A stretch of DNA of 64,000 nt from Candida dubliniensis CD36 (taxonomy: Eukaryota > Ascomycota > Pichiomycetes > Serinales > Debaryomycetaceae). Under the pieces are notes generated by a model. That model saw only the letters and a program-made list of their open reading frames with translations. It was not told the origin of the DNA and ran no database searches. The stretch spans positions 1,488,001-1,552,000 of the forward strand of contig NC_012861.1 of the NCBI RefSeq assembly GCF_000026945.1. The letters are read 5' to 3'. The position numbers were made by a program, and so were the translations under genes. This document shows positions 11,101 to 21,849 of this stretch, one piece after another (the stretch's first letter is position 1; each line of letters starts with the position of its first letter).

Positions 11101-12632
11101 ACGAACAATGGCATGATGCATTGGAAGATGCTAGCAGGTTTTTCTTTGGCGAGCACAATACGGAGAAGATGTTTGAAACATTGGAACCATTACACCAATT
11201 GTTGCAAAAGGGACCAGAAACAATGCGAGAACAAGCTTTTGCCAATGCTTTCGGCAGGGAATTGACAGACGCGTATGAGTGGGTACTCAACTTTAGAAGA
11301 ACTAAAGATATAACTAATTTGAATCAGGCATGGGATATATACTACAATGTTTTCAGAAGAATAAGCAAGCAGGTGCAACTGTTGGCTAGTCTTGAGTTGC
11401 AATATGTGTCTCCGGACTTGGAGCACGCCCAAGATTTGGAATTAGCTGTGCCAGGTACTTACCAAGCTGGTAAGCCTGTAATCAGGATAGTTAAGTTTGA
11501 TCCAACCTTTTCGATTATTTCGTCTAAACAAAGACCTAGAAAATTATCCTGTAGGGGAAGTGATGGTAAAGACTATCAATATGCTTTGAAAGGGCATGAA
11601 GATATCAGACAGGACAATTTAGTGATGCAATTGTTTGGTTTGGTTAATACGTTGTTGGTAAATGATCCGGAATGTTTCAAGAGACATTTGGATATACAGC
11701 AATATCCTGCTATTCCATTATCACCAAAAGTGGGATTGTTAGGTTGGGTTCCAAATAGTGACACTTTCCATGTTTTGATTAAAGGGTATCGTGAATCAAG
11801 AAGTATAATGTTAAATATTGAACACAGGCTTTTGTTGCAAATGGCGCCTGACTATGACTTATTGACGTTGTTGCAAAAAGTGGAAGTATTTACAAGTGCG
11901 ATGGATAATTGTAAGGGTCAGGATTTGTACAAAGTGTTATGGCTCAAATCTAAATCATCCGAAGCCTGGTTGGACCGTAGAACAACATACACGAGATCAC
12001 TAGCTGTAATGTCTATGGTTGGGTACATATTAGGTTTGGGCGACAGGCATCCGTCAAATTTGATGTTAGACCGTATTACAGGGAAAGTCATCCATATTGA
12101 TTTTGGGGACTGTTTTGAGGCAGCAATATTACGTGAGAAGTATCCAGAGAGAGTACCGTTTAGATTGACGAGGATGCTTAATTACGCCATGGAAGTTAGT
12201 GGAATTGAGGGGTCTTTCAGAATTACATGTGAACATGTCATGAGAGTGTTGCGTGATAATAAAGAGTCTCTAATGGCAATATTAGAAGCATTTGCTTATG
12301 ATCCTTTGATAAATTGGGGGTTTGATTTCCCAACAAAGGCGTTGGCTGAATCAACGGGTATACGAGTCCCACAAGTGAACACTGCAGAGTTATTACGGAG
12401 AGGACAGATTGATGAAAAAGAAGCTGTAAGGTTGCAAAAACAAAATGAGTTGGAAATAAGGAATGCCAGGGCTGCGCTAGTGTTGAAACGTATTACCGAT
12501 AAGTTAACTGGTAACGATATAAAACGGTTAAGGGGATTGGATGTGCCTACTCAAGTCGATAAGTTGATTCAACAAGCCACGAGTGTTGAAAATTTGTGTC
12601 AACATTATATTGGTTGGTGTTCATTCTGGTAG
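5184..12632 (+). CDS. TOR1: TOR phosphatidylinositol-kinase-related protein kinase
   Basis: A 2482-residue PIKK, the catalytic subunit of TOR complexes that couples nutrients to growth. N-terminal HEAT repeats (~50-1150) lead into a FAT domain (~1250-1780). The rapamycin/FKBP12-binding FRB is at ~1965-2065, with the key Ser at residue 1984 (LEDASRFFFG), the wild-type rapamycin-sensitive state. The kinase domain has DRHPSN at ~2287 and DFG at 2306-2308. The protein ends in a FATC motif (HYIGWCSFW). A 12-Gln tract (codons 1806-1817) sits between FAT and FRB. Several CTG codons should be read as Ser. C. albicans is known to carry a single TOR gene; that cannot be tested from this window. Confidence 0.98.
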   Translation: MSASTSTSAQLQVVDGVALTEIFRGLTSTSEEERSKYAEELHNYLSSIARDLSSEQFNRYNNDINKTIFDLLHGEKTAEILGGIAALNSLIEFDSGVGKENAGKTARFSNYLGSLILSNDLVIMKQAIRTLGKLATLGGNLTGDFVDFEAKRAIEWLQSDSKQHENRRHAAILIITALADNAPTLLYPLINQVLENLWTPLRDHKLIVREDAAIALEKCMHIIYDRDVNARSFWIKRMIDLASRLLNENDATDGADSSSSYNITFSGQSTENIHGSLLTYRELLKYFKDPFIVSRFEQIYENTYLYKNHKVAIIRQELTNIFPLLCKVNTELFVEKYLHRTLYYYLSQLKKYKAQNNETANADKSAIFKSIGLIALEVGNQIATYLDAILDNIREGLSYTSTAVVQLILAKAASNESPNISTTNIASLTSGSKYTASRKETEPAIFYCISKLSIAVGPALTKHLQRDILDMMFANCSLSKHMQDVLQILIENIPTLTNLINEKLLNLLSLVLSGKGFQPPGSPFGTIKVNTSLARDCRLIMISRDTGMSANTILMNQEKYEKLDSKILIQALEMLAFFKFENYQLNEFVRYCTITYLEHNNAKVRLTATVTSCQIFIKDPICQQVSVNALNTVNEVLGKLVSISITDPVPEIRLAGLNCLIKAGNFDPQLSQANNVRLLFIALNDEVFGVRKVAIQILGRLSCINPAYIVPSLRKTLIQLLSKLEYSTTSRKKEESAILLSLLISNSKELTRPYVKPIVDALLPKAKDLSSSVASSAIKCLGELSVVGGEDLKPFIPDLMPLILDTFQDQSSSYKRDAALRTLGQLAFSSGYVIQPLLDYPQLLGMLVAILKLETSPDIKRETVRLLGILGALDPYKHREVEQNSKNIPVEQNAPPVDVALLMQGMSPSNEEYYPKVAITNLMKILKDPSLSIHHTKVIQAVMYIFQTLGLRCVAFLPQIIPGIINVMHTCQLSMLKFYFQQLGDIVLIVKQHIRPFLDDIFKVIKEFFNVGSQLNIQVTIINVVQSVSRALDGEFKMYLPEVLTLMIGVFEEDKSVKRSPSLHVLKSFVVFGSNIEEFVDIIVPHIVRLFETGPVELRRAAIETIGRLSKNVMLNDMASRIIHPILRILGQGSIELREPCINTLTYMLVQLGPEFTVFIPVIKKTLLQKNIHAVKFEQLVGKLIGGDPLPLHLDIYKDYDYSLYDVADTDMPSKKLPVNQASLKAAWDVSQRRTKEDWQEWIGRLSKELLLQSPSHAIRACAGLASDYYPLAKDLFNASFASCWSELYSQHKEELVESFFIALSSPSNPPEIHQTLLNLAEFMEHDDKPLPIAISTLGQYAQRAHAFAKALHYKELEFYDQPTTPTIESLISINNQLQQSDAAIGILKHAQLHHDLQLKETWYEKLQRWDDALKAYNEREKIEPDNMEITIGKMRCLHALGEWEQLSELARSKWDSSSSEIKRSVAPLAAAAAWGLSQWDRMDACIKVMKAESPDKAFFNAILSLHRNNFDDASVHILKARDLLVTEITALVSESYNRAYGVVVRVQMLAELEEIIKYKCLPQGSEKRAVMRKTWNTRLLGCQRNVDIWQRMLKVRALVIKPKQDMDMWIKFANLCRKSGRLNLAEKSLNLLLEEGSPENPSRAPPQVVYAQLKYMWAKGQRPEALRHLVDFTTRMSQDLGLNPNDLITQPLPSEGPGIPRHVEEYTKLLARCFLKQGEWQIALNSNWRSETSEIILGAYLLATHFDNKWYKAWHNWALANFEVISLYTSQSTSANNKIEILQDERNGSIEDGHSELKKTDQQKQQQQQQQQQQQQANIIPIEAVQRHVIPSIKGFFHSIALSNSNSLQDMLRLLTLWFKFGGIPEAAKAMTEGFNMVKIDNWLEVIPQLISRIHQPNEIVSRSLFALLTDLGKAHPQALVYPLTVAITSESTSRKRAAQSIIEKMRVHSPSLVDQAELVSRELIRVAVLWHEQWHDALEDASRFFFGEHNTEKMFETLEPLHQLLQKGPETMREQAFANAFGRELTDAYEWVLNFRRTKDITNLNQAWDIYYNVFRRISKQVQLLASLELQYVSPDLEHAQDLELAVPGTYQAGKPVIRIVKFDPTFSIISSKQRPRKLSCRGSDGKDYQYALKGHEDIRQDNLVMQLFGLVNTLLVNDPECFKRHLDIQQYPAIPLSPKVGLLGWVPNSDTFHVLIKGYRESRSIMLNIEHRLLLQMAPDYDLLTLLQKVEVFTSAMDNCKGQDLYKVLWLKSKSSEAWLDRRTTYTRSLAVMSMVGYILGLGDRHPSNLMLDRITGKVIHIDFGDCFEAAILREKYPERVPFRLTRMLNYAMEVSGIEGSFRITCEHVMRVLRDNKESLMAILEAFAYDPLINWGFDFPTKALAESTGIRVPQVNTAELLRRGQIDEKEAVRLQKQNELEIRNARAALVLKRITDKLTGNDIKRLRGLDVPTQVDKLIQQATSVENLCQHYIGWCSFW
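10599..10634 (+). repeat. CAA/CAG polyglutamine tract in TOR1
   Basis: Twelve uninterrupted Gln codons, first CAA then CAG then CAA, follow a short Q-K-rich lead-in. The tract falls in a predicted linker between the FAT and FRB domains. Such triplet runs vary in length between strains. Confidence 0.9.
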
Positions 12633-13531
12633 GTTGAATTGTGTTAGATGCGGTTAAGTATGATATGTGTAACTATTTGATATAAAGAATTGTTATATAA
12701 CTATTGTAAAAATTGATACCGTAGTTCAAATTGGTTTGAAAATATTGTTGTAAATTGGGAAGAAATTTTGCAAAAAAAAAAAAAAAAAGAAAAAGAAAAA
12801 TACTGATAGACTCGATAGTTAGTCAGTAGTATGTTCAAACACCCTTGAATCATCTCTTCTAATGCGTTTTGAAAAATGTGCAAGATTGTATGTACAGAGT
12901 AATAGGACACTTGTTTTATGCCAACAAAAAAGAAGGAGAAGATCAATTTGCTACAGTTGATGTTGACGCAACATCTAACACACACATTTAAGTCATATGC
13001 TCTATAACGTCGGTATAACCTTAACAAGAATCAACTAGGTCAGAAGTTCTCCTTAGCGTCTGAAATATATGTAACAAGATAATGGTTGCGCCAGACACCT
13101 TCATCAACTTCATTACCCTGACGGTCAAGTCATTTTCTACCAACCAGTTTCCCCATAAATTTACAAAAAGGAATCTTCCGAAAAAAACTCAACTTCTCAT
13201 AAAAGAAAACCAGTCAATAGAAGGGCCGAATCGTTGAAGATAACGCGAGATTTCATCATGTAAGTATAAAACTTGGAAGGTCATACAAAGAAAAGAAAGA
13301 AAAAAAGGGGAAAAAAAAAAACTGTTAAAAAAAAAATTTCTTCTTCTATCAAGTTATATTTATACACTCTGCAAGTCGTGCACATTTGTTCAAGAACATC
13401 TCATCTGAAAATTCAGGATGTAGACCGAATTTTTTTTTTTTTTTTCCTTTTCTACAAGTAAATCCATAATACCAAAACCCTAAGATTCTTCTAGTCTATT
13501 TACATTCAAACAACCAAAAGCAAATAACATC
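12633..13531. other. Intergenic, TOR1 to NOC4
   Basis: A 899-bp region, long for this window. It holds an A-run near 12773-12788, A-runs at about 13309-13336 and a T-run near 13431-13446 close to NOC4. PAC- and RRPE-like elements lie at 13397-13414. Short open frames on both strands near 12701-13027 look like chance or relics. No RNA gene is supported. Confidence 0.6.
13397..13414. promoter_or_regulatory. Abutting PAC-like and RRPE-like elements upstream of NOC4
   Basis: CATCTCATC (reverse of GATGAGATG, the PAC core) is followed directly by TGAAAATTC, close to the RRPE consensus. They lie ~118 bp before the NOC4 start. The pair is the standard ribosome-biogenesis promoter signature in budding yeasts. 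Confidence 0.45.
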
Positions 13532-15223
13532 ATGGCTCCGAAAAGAAAATCTGTGAAAGGTGGTGTTGAGCCTAAAAATAAAAAAGTGAGGGCCATAATC
13601 CCGCAAAAGGATCCCGATACTTTATTATCTTTGGAAGAACTAACCAAGTTGAGTAATGAAATCGATGAATCACTAAAATTTAACAACTTAGTTCCATTAT
13701 TAGAACAATTCAAATTGATAAAAACGAAATTGATTAAAAACATTGATTCCGATGTTGAAAATACAGCCCGTAAGCTAGCACTTTTACTTTACAGAAATTT
13801 CAATAAAATTAATGATGAAATAATCTCGAACGGTGGTAACAGTGATAGATCTGCCCTTTCCGAGGATAAAAAAATAATCATCAAATGGTTACTGGAAAAA
13901 TATACAACTTTCAAAGACATTATTTGTGGGTTTATTAAAGACAAATTGGCTGGTCCGACTTCATTACAGTTGGATTTGCTTGACATCATTTTGAATTTCA
14001 TTAAGTCAGAAAGTCAACGTAAATCGTCAACATCAGAAGTGATATTCTTCCCTACTCAGTCTTACAAGTCATTAATTGAAAGCATTTTGAATAGTAAAAA
14101 TGGGAAAGTTCTGTTTGATGGTACTTCCGAAAATTTTATTATTTTGGAATTTCTTGATAAGCTTCAAAAGTATTGGGACTTACAATTTTACTTTTACAAC
14201 AATTTGTCAGAAGTATTGAATGAATGGAAGCAAGAAAAGTCTGAAAAAGATTTGCAGCTTGTTTTTGCCAATTTTTTAACCATTTTACGAAAGGGTTTAT
14301 TATTCAACGAAAAAACATTAGAGGATGAACCACTTTGGATTGCACCCAATAAGGAAGGAAAATTGCCTTCTTCATTGTACAAACACACTTTGTTCAAGTC
14401 ACAATTCCAAAAATCAGTAATTGCAATGCTATCATATCCTTTGTCACAAGAACAGTACAAGTCAGTATTAATGATCTTACACAAGAGAATAATACCATAT
14501 ATGTCCCAACCGCAAGCATTGATGGATTTTTTGACTGATTGTTATGATCTTACTGACGATTTAATTGTTCCCATACTAGCATTAAATTCATTGTATGAGT
14601 TGATGAAAAGTTATAATTTGGAGTATCCAGACTTTTATTCCAAGTTATATTCGTTGTTGACGCCAGAGCTTTTATATACAAAGTACCGTTCAAGGTTTTT
14701 CCGTTTATGCGATTTGTTTTTAAGCTCAACTCATTTATCAGCCAATTTGGTTGCGTCATTTATTAAAAAGTTAGCCAGAATATCGTTAGCTGCAAGTGCT
14801 TCGGGGGTTGTTATCATCATACCATTTATATACAATTTATTGAAAAAACACCCCACTTGTATGATCATGTTGCACAGGGAAGATACGGAAACTGGTTACC
14901 AAGATCCGTTCAACAGCGAAGAAAAAAACCCTTTGCATACTGAGGCCATCAAGTCGTCACTATGGGAGTTAGATACTTTAATGACACACTACCATCCTAA
15001 CGTTGCGACCTTGGCGAAAATATTTGGTGAGCCTTTCAGGAAACCAAGCTACAACATGGAGGATTTCTTGGATTGGAGTTATAATTCGTTGTTACAAAGC
15101 GAGTATGATAGAAAATTCAAAGATAAAAACTCAGCTTTAGAGTTCGAAGAGTTTGATAAAGTACTTGATGCTCCAAACAATGGCAGCAAAAATCTGTTAT
15201 TAGAAGGGTGGACTTTAGTTTAA
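13532..15223 (+). CDS. NOC4: Nucleolar complex protein 4 (small-subunit processome, Utp19)
   Basis: A 563-residue protein matching Noc4 (552 in yeast), which pairs with Nop14 and is needed for 18S rRNA maturation and 40S export. The N-terminus is basic (KRKSVKGG...KNKKVRA), a likely nuclear signal. The C-terminal third carries the CBF/Mak21 domain: a PFIYNLLKKHPTCMIMLHRED block, then DPFN, then LWELDTLMTHYHPNVATLAKIF. It ends in WSYNSLLQSEYDRK, which is typical. The CTG in IKWL-CTG-EKY should be read as Ser. Upstream PAC/RRPE-like sites fit the role. Confidence 0.92.
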   Translation: MAPKRKSVKGGVEPKNKKVRAIIPQKDPDTLLSLEELTKLSNEIDESLKFNNLVPLLEQFKLIKTKLIKNIDSDVENTARKLALLLYRNFNKINDEIISNGGNSDRSALSEDKKIIIKWLLEKYTTFKDIICGFIKDKLAGPTSLQLDLLDIILNFIKSESQRKSSTSEVIFFPTQSYKSLIESILNSKNGKVLFDGTSENFIILEFLDKLQKYWDLQFYFYNNLSEVLNEWKQEKSEKDLQLVFANFLTILRKGLLFNEKTLEDEPLWIAPNKEGKLPSSLYKHTLFKSQFQKSVIAMLSYPLSQEQYKSVLMILHKRIIPYMSQPQALMDFLTDCYDLTDDLIVPILALNSLYELMKSYNLEYPDFYSKLYSLLTPELLYTKYRSRFFRLCDLFLSSTHLSANLVASFIKKLARISLAASASGVVIIIPFIYNLLKKHPTCMIMLHREDTETGYQDPFNSEEKNPLHTEAIKSSLWELDTLMTHYHPNVATLAKIFGEPFRKPSYNMEDFLDWSYNSLLQSEYDRKFKDKNSALEFEEFDKVLDAPNNGSKNLLLEGWTLV

Positions 15224-18166
<2,943 letters not shown>

Positions 18167-18426
18167 GCAAGCAGGCTAAAATAAAGTAGATGAGTATGGG
18201 ATTTGTAATTTTATGTGTATGTTATAGTCTGGTTTATGTATTTTTTTTTTTTATAATTGTATTATGAAATTGTATTGTTTTGATTTTGCAAGATTCTGAC
18301 ATTTTTTTTTTTTCAACCTCTTCTCGAGTGAGCATGAAATAATAGAAGTGTTTGGAACCATTGATTCTTGAACGGTTTTAGAAAGCATACGATCTGCTTG
18401 CTTAACACATTTATATAACACCATCG

Positions 18427-19872
18427 ATGTATGGTACCAATAACGACCTCGCTGCAGATGATAATGCGACAGATAACAAATTGCTACCTCAGTCTATTCC
18501 CATCAATCTCGAAGCAAATAAAGTAACCAAAAAACGCAAAAAGAAGAGGAAAAAGAAGAAGAAAACCAGAAAGCAGAATACTGGAAATTCAGAACTACAT
18601 AGAATAGAACAGGAAACCCAAATAACACCTCACAACGAAGAAAAAAAATCTCCTGCTCCGCTAGCCTATGATTATGATCCTCTAAGTTATAATCAGTACA
18701 TTTTACCATCCGAGACGTCTCAGGAAGGATTTAAAAGGTATCAAGGTGAATTATTGACCCATACAGTTGATACTCTTCCAGCACCAGTCAAGAAATTTTG
18801 GAAAAGAAGGTATGCATTATTTGAAAAATTTGATGAAGGGATATACTTATCATCCGAATTATGGTATAGTGTAACGGCAGAATCCATTGCCAAATATACA
18901 GCAGGTCTATTTCGCGATTTATTGCCCAATGCTACATCAGGGTTGGATCTATGTTGTGGAGGAGGAGGGAATACTATACAATTTGCTAAGCTTTTTGACC
19001 ACATTGGTGCTCTTGATATAAATCCCATAAATCTATATTGTACAGAACACAACTGCAATGTTTATGGTGTTCAAGATAATGTCTGGATGATTGAAGCCGA
19101 TTGGAATGAAGTCAGCAAATTGAAGGATGGAAATATAAACATAGCTTGGATTCCCGAGAGCATTCGCCGCTTTGAAAATGAAGAGAAAGTACAATTTGAT
19201 TTTGTTTTTAGTTCTCCGCCTTGGGGTGGAACAAATTATAATCGAAAGGTGTTTGACTTGAATTCAATGGAACCATTTCCTATTACAAGAATGCTAAAGC
19301 AGATAAAGCAATACACCAATAATGTTGGGTTATACCTACCGCGACTGCTGAACTTAAAACAACTTAAAACAGCAGTATTGAAAACTTTTGGTAAAGAAGG
19401 GAAGTGTCGAGTTGTCCATCTTCGTTCAGATGGTAGAATTATTGCAATTTTAGCATTGATAGGCAAGGAGCTAACAGAGAATTTTGATAGTATGTTTAAT
19501 GATAAAGAAGATGAAGGTGATGCAAGCGATGGAATTTGTTCAGATGAAATTCAAATTAGTGAAAACGAAATGGTTGAACGTACCACAAATGCCTCATATG
19601 ATTATCGTCAGGACAGCAACAACGATGAAGATATGACTGAAGATAGTGATGACACAGGGCATGAAGTTGGTAGCGAGAGCAAAAGTGAAAACGACCCCGC
19701 TAGCGATGATAATGTCAACAACAAACCAAAGCTGAGAAAGAAAGGCAAAGATTCAACCAAAAAGGTGTCTGAAGAAGAATTACAGAAAATTATACAAGAA
19801 TACGTAAATTCAGGGAGTACATTTCAATTTGAAGAGGTTTTAGAGGACTATGAAAGTGATGACAAAGTTTAA
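18427..19872 (+). CDS. TGS1: Trimethylguanosine synthase (snRNA/snoRNA cap hypermethylase)
   Basis: A 481-residue SAM-dependent methyltransferase that converts m7G caps of snRNAs and snoRNAs to trimethylguanosine. The core lies at ~95-350. SAM motif I is LDLCCGGGGNTIQFA and the catalytic motif is FSSPPWGGTNY, both diagnostic of Tgs1. The protein is much longer than yeast Tgs1 (315). Extra sequence comprises a strongly basic N-terminal run (KKRKKKRKKKKKTRKQ, probable nuclear or nucleolar signal) and an acidic Ser/Asp-rich tail of ~130 residues ending in a helical segment. The ATG chosen is the first in frame; a later start would lose the basic signal but keep the enzyme. Confidence 0.93.
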   Translation: MYGTNNDLAADDNATDNKLLPQSIPINLEANKVTKKRKKKRKKKKKTRKQNTGNSELHRIEQETQITPHNEEKKSPAPLAYDYDPLSYNQYILPSETSQEGFKRYQGELLTHTVDTLPAPVKKFWKRRYALFEKFDEGIYLSSELWYSVTAESIAKYTAGLFRDLLPNATSGLDLCCGGGGNTIQFAKLFDHIGALDINPINLYCTEHNCNVYGVQDNVWMIEADWNEVSKLKDGNINIAWIPESIRRFENEEKVQFDFVFSSPPWGGTNYNRKVFDLNSMEPFPITRMLKQIKQYTNNVGLYLPRLLNLKQLKTAVLKTFGKEGKCRVVHLRSDGRIIAILALIGKELTENFDSMFNDKEDEGDASDGICSDEIQISENEMVERTTNASYDYRQDSNNDEDMTEDSDDTGHEVGSESKSENDPASDDNVNNKPKLRKKGKDSTKKVSEEELQKIIQEYVNSGSTFQFEEVLEDYESDDKV

Positions 19873-20216
19873 AGCTTTGTGAGGAAACCAGTTTTCCATA
19901 TAATATTTAGAGATCTGCATATAAACGAATTTGTTCAACAAATGATATTTGTCTTTTTTTTTTTTTTTTTCTCTCTTAGTCTTTCCCTCATTCAATCAAC
20001 TCACATTGAATTTTTTTTTTTTTTTTTCCTTTTTTAACAAAATGTTTGTCGAGTAAGACATTACACAACAACAACAACGAGACATCTTTTCCCAATACCC
20101 CATCGTCCGACATTTTGCAACAACAACATCTACTTTAAACCTAGAAGTTATCCACTTGGTTCCATTCGGCTTTCATTTAGTATTAAAATAATTTGGAGTC
20201 AGTCTCACCTTCCATC
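19873..20216. other. Intergenic, TGS1 to Gcr1-like gene
   Basis: A 344-bp region with two T-runs (about 19954-19970 and 20010-20027) and CAACAACAA triplets near 20067-20080. Nothing else was recognised. Confidence 0.55.
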
Positions 20217-21257
20217 ATGGACTCAGAAACAATTGCATATTTCGATAGTAAACTTGATAAAGTTACCTCACAATTGAATATAGACAATGAAAAAATTGTT
20301 GAATTACAACAAGAAATCGTTTTATTGAAACAATACATTGACTATCAAAACTCAAAGATCGATAAGGTAACCACTTTAATTAGCAATTTGTTGGAAAAAA
20401 AATCGCAAGATGAAGCTGTTCTCAACACATTACAGGCACTTCAAGAGGATGTTGATGTTGGAGACCTTCAAAGACAAGTAGACCAGTTAACATCTCATCA
20501 TGCACTTGGTCAACCACAACCACCACCACAACAGCAGCTACTTAACTCCCAGCAACGCCAGCAACCTCGTCAACAAAATCAGCAGCAATCACTTCAACAT
20601 CACCAACAACACCAACAGCACCACCAGCAACATCAACATCAACATCAACACCAAAACCAAAACCAACATCAACAGCATCATTCTCAAAGAACTTCTCATA
20701 TGCTGCAGGAAATCTCCAGTCAATTAGAAAGTAATATGGATCCAGCTTTGCACCAGGTAGCTGTCGCAACTGCTGCAGTTCAGCAAGCACAGGCTCATTC
20801 TCAATCAAATGAACCACTTGGAATTGCATCTCTGTCCCAGCCAAGAGTGAGCAAACCAAACAAGAAACAATCTAGGAGAAAGTCCGACAATACAGGACTC
20901 AAAGGTGATCCCACAAGGCCAAAGTCTTCACCTGTCAGAAAAGTACATATCACGTTTGTGCACAATCCTACAAACGTAAGGGAAATATATGATGAGTTTT
21001 TCAAAGGCTATAAAGGACAAGAACCATTATGCGAATTAGACGAAAAGTATGGAAAGAGCGAATGGAGAGGAGATTCAAGATCCAAAGAATCAAAAAGATT
21101 TCAAAGAAGAAAGAAGTTATGTGACGCCATTCAAAGAGGTATGGTCAAATACGGTAAGAGTGCCGATGATATTATTGAATATCTTGAAAGTTTCCGCAAG
21201 GACAAGTCATTAACCTGGTTGATGAATGGTCACTTGCCTGACGATCTTCAATCTTAA
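20217..21257 (+). CDS. Gcr1/Hot1/Msn1-family DNA-binding transcription factor
   Basis: A 346-residue protein with the GCR1_C DNA-binding domain at residues ~243-340, where conserved aromatic and basic positions (FVHNP, IYDEFFKGY, KRFQRRKKLCDAI, LTWLMNGHLPDDL) are visible. The N-terminal 60 residues form a heptad-like coiled coil (LQQEIVLLKQYIDYQNSKIDKV), probably for dimerisation. Between them lies a Gln/His-rich tract (~residues 100-158), then a basic KKQSRRKS segment. I chose the ATG at 20217; the frame is open 8 codons further but without a Met. Size resembles Msn1 (382). Yeast relatives control glycolytic genes, osmostress response or filamentation; which role applies here is unknown. Confidence 0.85.
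   Translation: MDSETIAYFDSKLDKVTSQLNIDNEKIVELQQEIVLLKQYIDYQNSKIDKVTTLISNLLEKKSQDEAVLNTLQALQEDVDVGDLQRQVDQLTSHHALGQPQPPPQQQLLNSQQRQQPRQQNQQQSLQHHQQHQQHHQQHQHQHQHQNQNQHQQHHSQRTSHMLQEISSQLESNMDPALHQVAVATAAVQQAQAHSQSNEPLGIASLSQPRVSKPNKKQSRRKSDNTGLKGDPTRPKSSPVRKVHITFVHNPTNVREIYDEFFKGYKGQEPLCELDEKYGKSEWRGDSRSKESKRFQRRKKLCDAIQRGMVKYGKSADDIIEYLESFRKDKSLTWLMNGHLPDDLQS
20512..20690 (+). repeat. CAA/CAC-rich Gln-His coding tract
   Basis: Imperfect CAA, CAG, CAC and CAT codons give a Gln/His run with irregular CAACAT and CAACAC units. It is low-complexity coding DNA likely to vary between strains. Confidence 0.85.
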
Positions 21258-21477
21258 AAAGAAGATTCCAGTTTGATTAGTGGTACTCTTTTTTTTTTTT
21301 TTTTTGCCACTAAAACTATAAATTTCTTGTTAAACCTTTTATTGATTCTTGACTATTTTTTGTTCTATTACCTTCTATTGTACTGTATCTCATCCCTCTG
21401 TAGTATACTGATTTTTTTTGTTATTGTTGTTTTTAGTCAATTGTATATTAATTAATGCATATTAGTTCGGTTAATCA

Positions 21478-21485
21478 TTCCGGAA
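21478..21485. promoter_or_regulatory. Heat-shock-element-like inverted pair upstream of SSC1
   Basis: TTCCGGAA gives TTC-nn-GAA, two correctly spaced HSE units, ~365 bp upstream of the mitochondrial Hsp70 start. A full HSE needs three units and the third is degenerate, so Hsf1 binding is only plausible. Confidence 0.35.
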
Positions 21486-21518
21486 CTTGATGGGGATGGT
21501 CAGAACCTGTCCTATGGG

Positions 21519-21526
21519 CACGTGAC
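21519..21526. promoter_or_regulatory. E-box / Cbf1-type site upstream of SSC1
   Basis: CACGTGAC, whose reverse is GTCACGTG, matches the yeast CDEI/Cbf1 consensus RTCACRTG exactly. It lies ~325 bp upstream of SSC1. Cbf1 and Tye7 are known E-box binders in Candida; which acts here is inference. Confidence 0.4.
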
Positions 21527-21849
21527 GCTGTACTTGCCACTCAATTGTCCAACTACCACAGTTCGGAATTGAGACTAGTCGTGCAAAATGCACCAAGTCT
21601 AATATACTTGGCGACGACGACGATGCTATACATTTTTTTTTTTTTTTTTCCATAAAGTTCCATCATTTTTTTCCTTCTCACGAATATAAAAATTTTCACT
21701 TTTGCTGCCCCAAACTCCAACCAGTTGAAATTTTTTGTTTTTCTCTTTTCCATTTCACTTTACATACATTTTTCTTTATTAGTTTAGGTATTACTTACTT
21801 GAACATATTTTTTTTTTTTTTTACTAAAGAAAGCTATTAATTCAAGAAA

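Larger units (their letters stand above)
21258..21849. other. Intergenic, SSC1 promoter region
   Basis: A 592-bp region. T-runs lie at about 21290-21305, 21632-21650 and 21809-21822. A two-unit heat-shock element is at 21478-21485 and a CACGTGAC E-box at 21519-21526. No gene is supported; open frames here are T-run translations. Confidence 0.6.

Noticed and set aside
12701..13027. 108-codon minus-strand frame and a 33-codon plus-strand frame (12890-12991) in the TOR1-NOC4 gap
   Set aside because: The long frame contains a poly-Phe run from an A-run and no domain. The short one is within chance expectation and has no family resemblance.
13040..13107. Possible C/D-box snoRNA on the minus strand (TGATGA ... 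CTGA)
   Set aside because: The terminal stem flanking the boxes is missing and no convincing rRNA complement could be recognised. Box motifs this short occur by chance.
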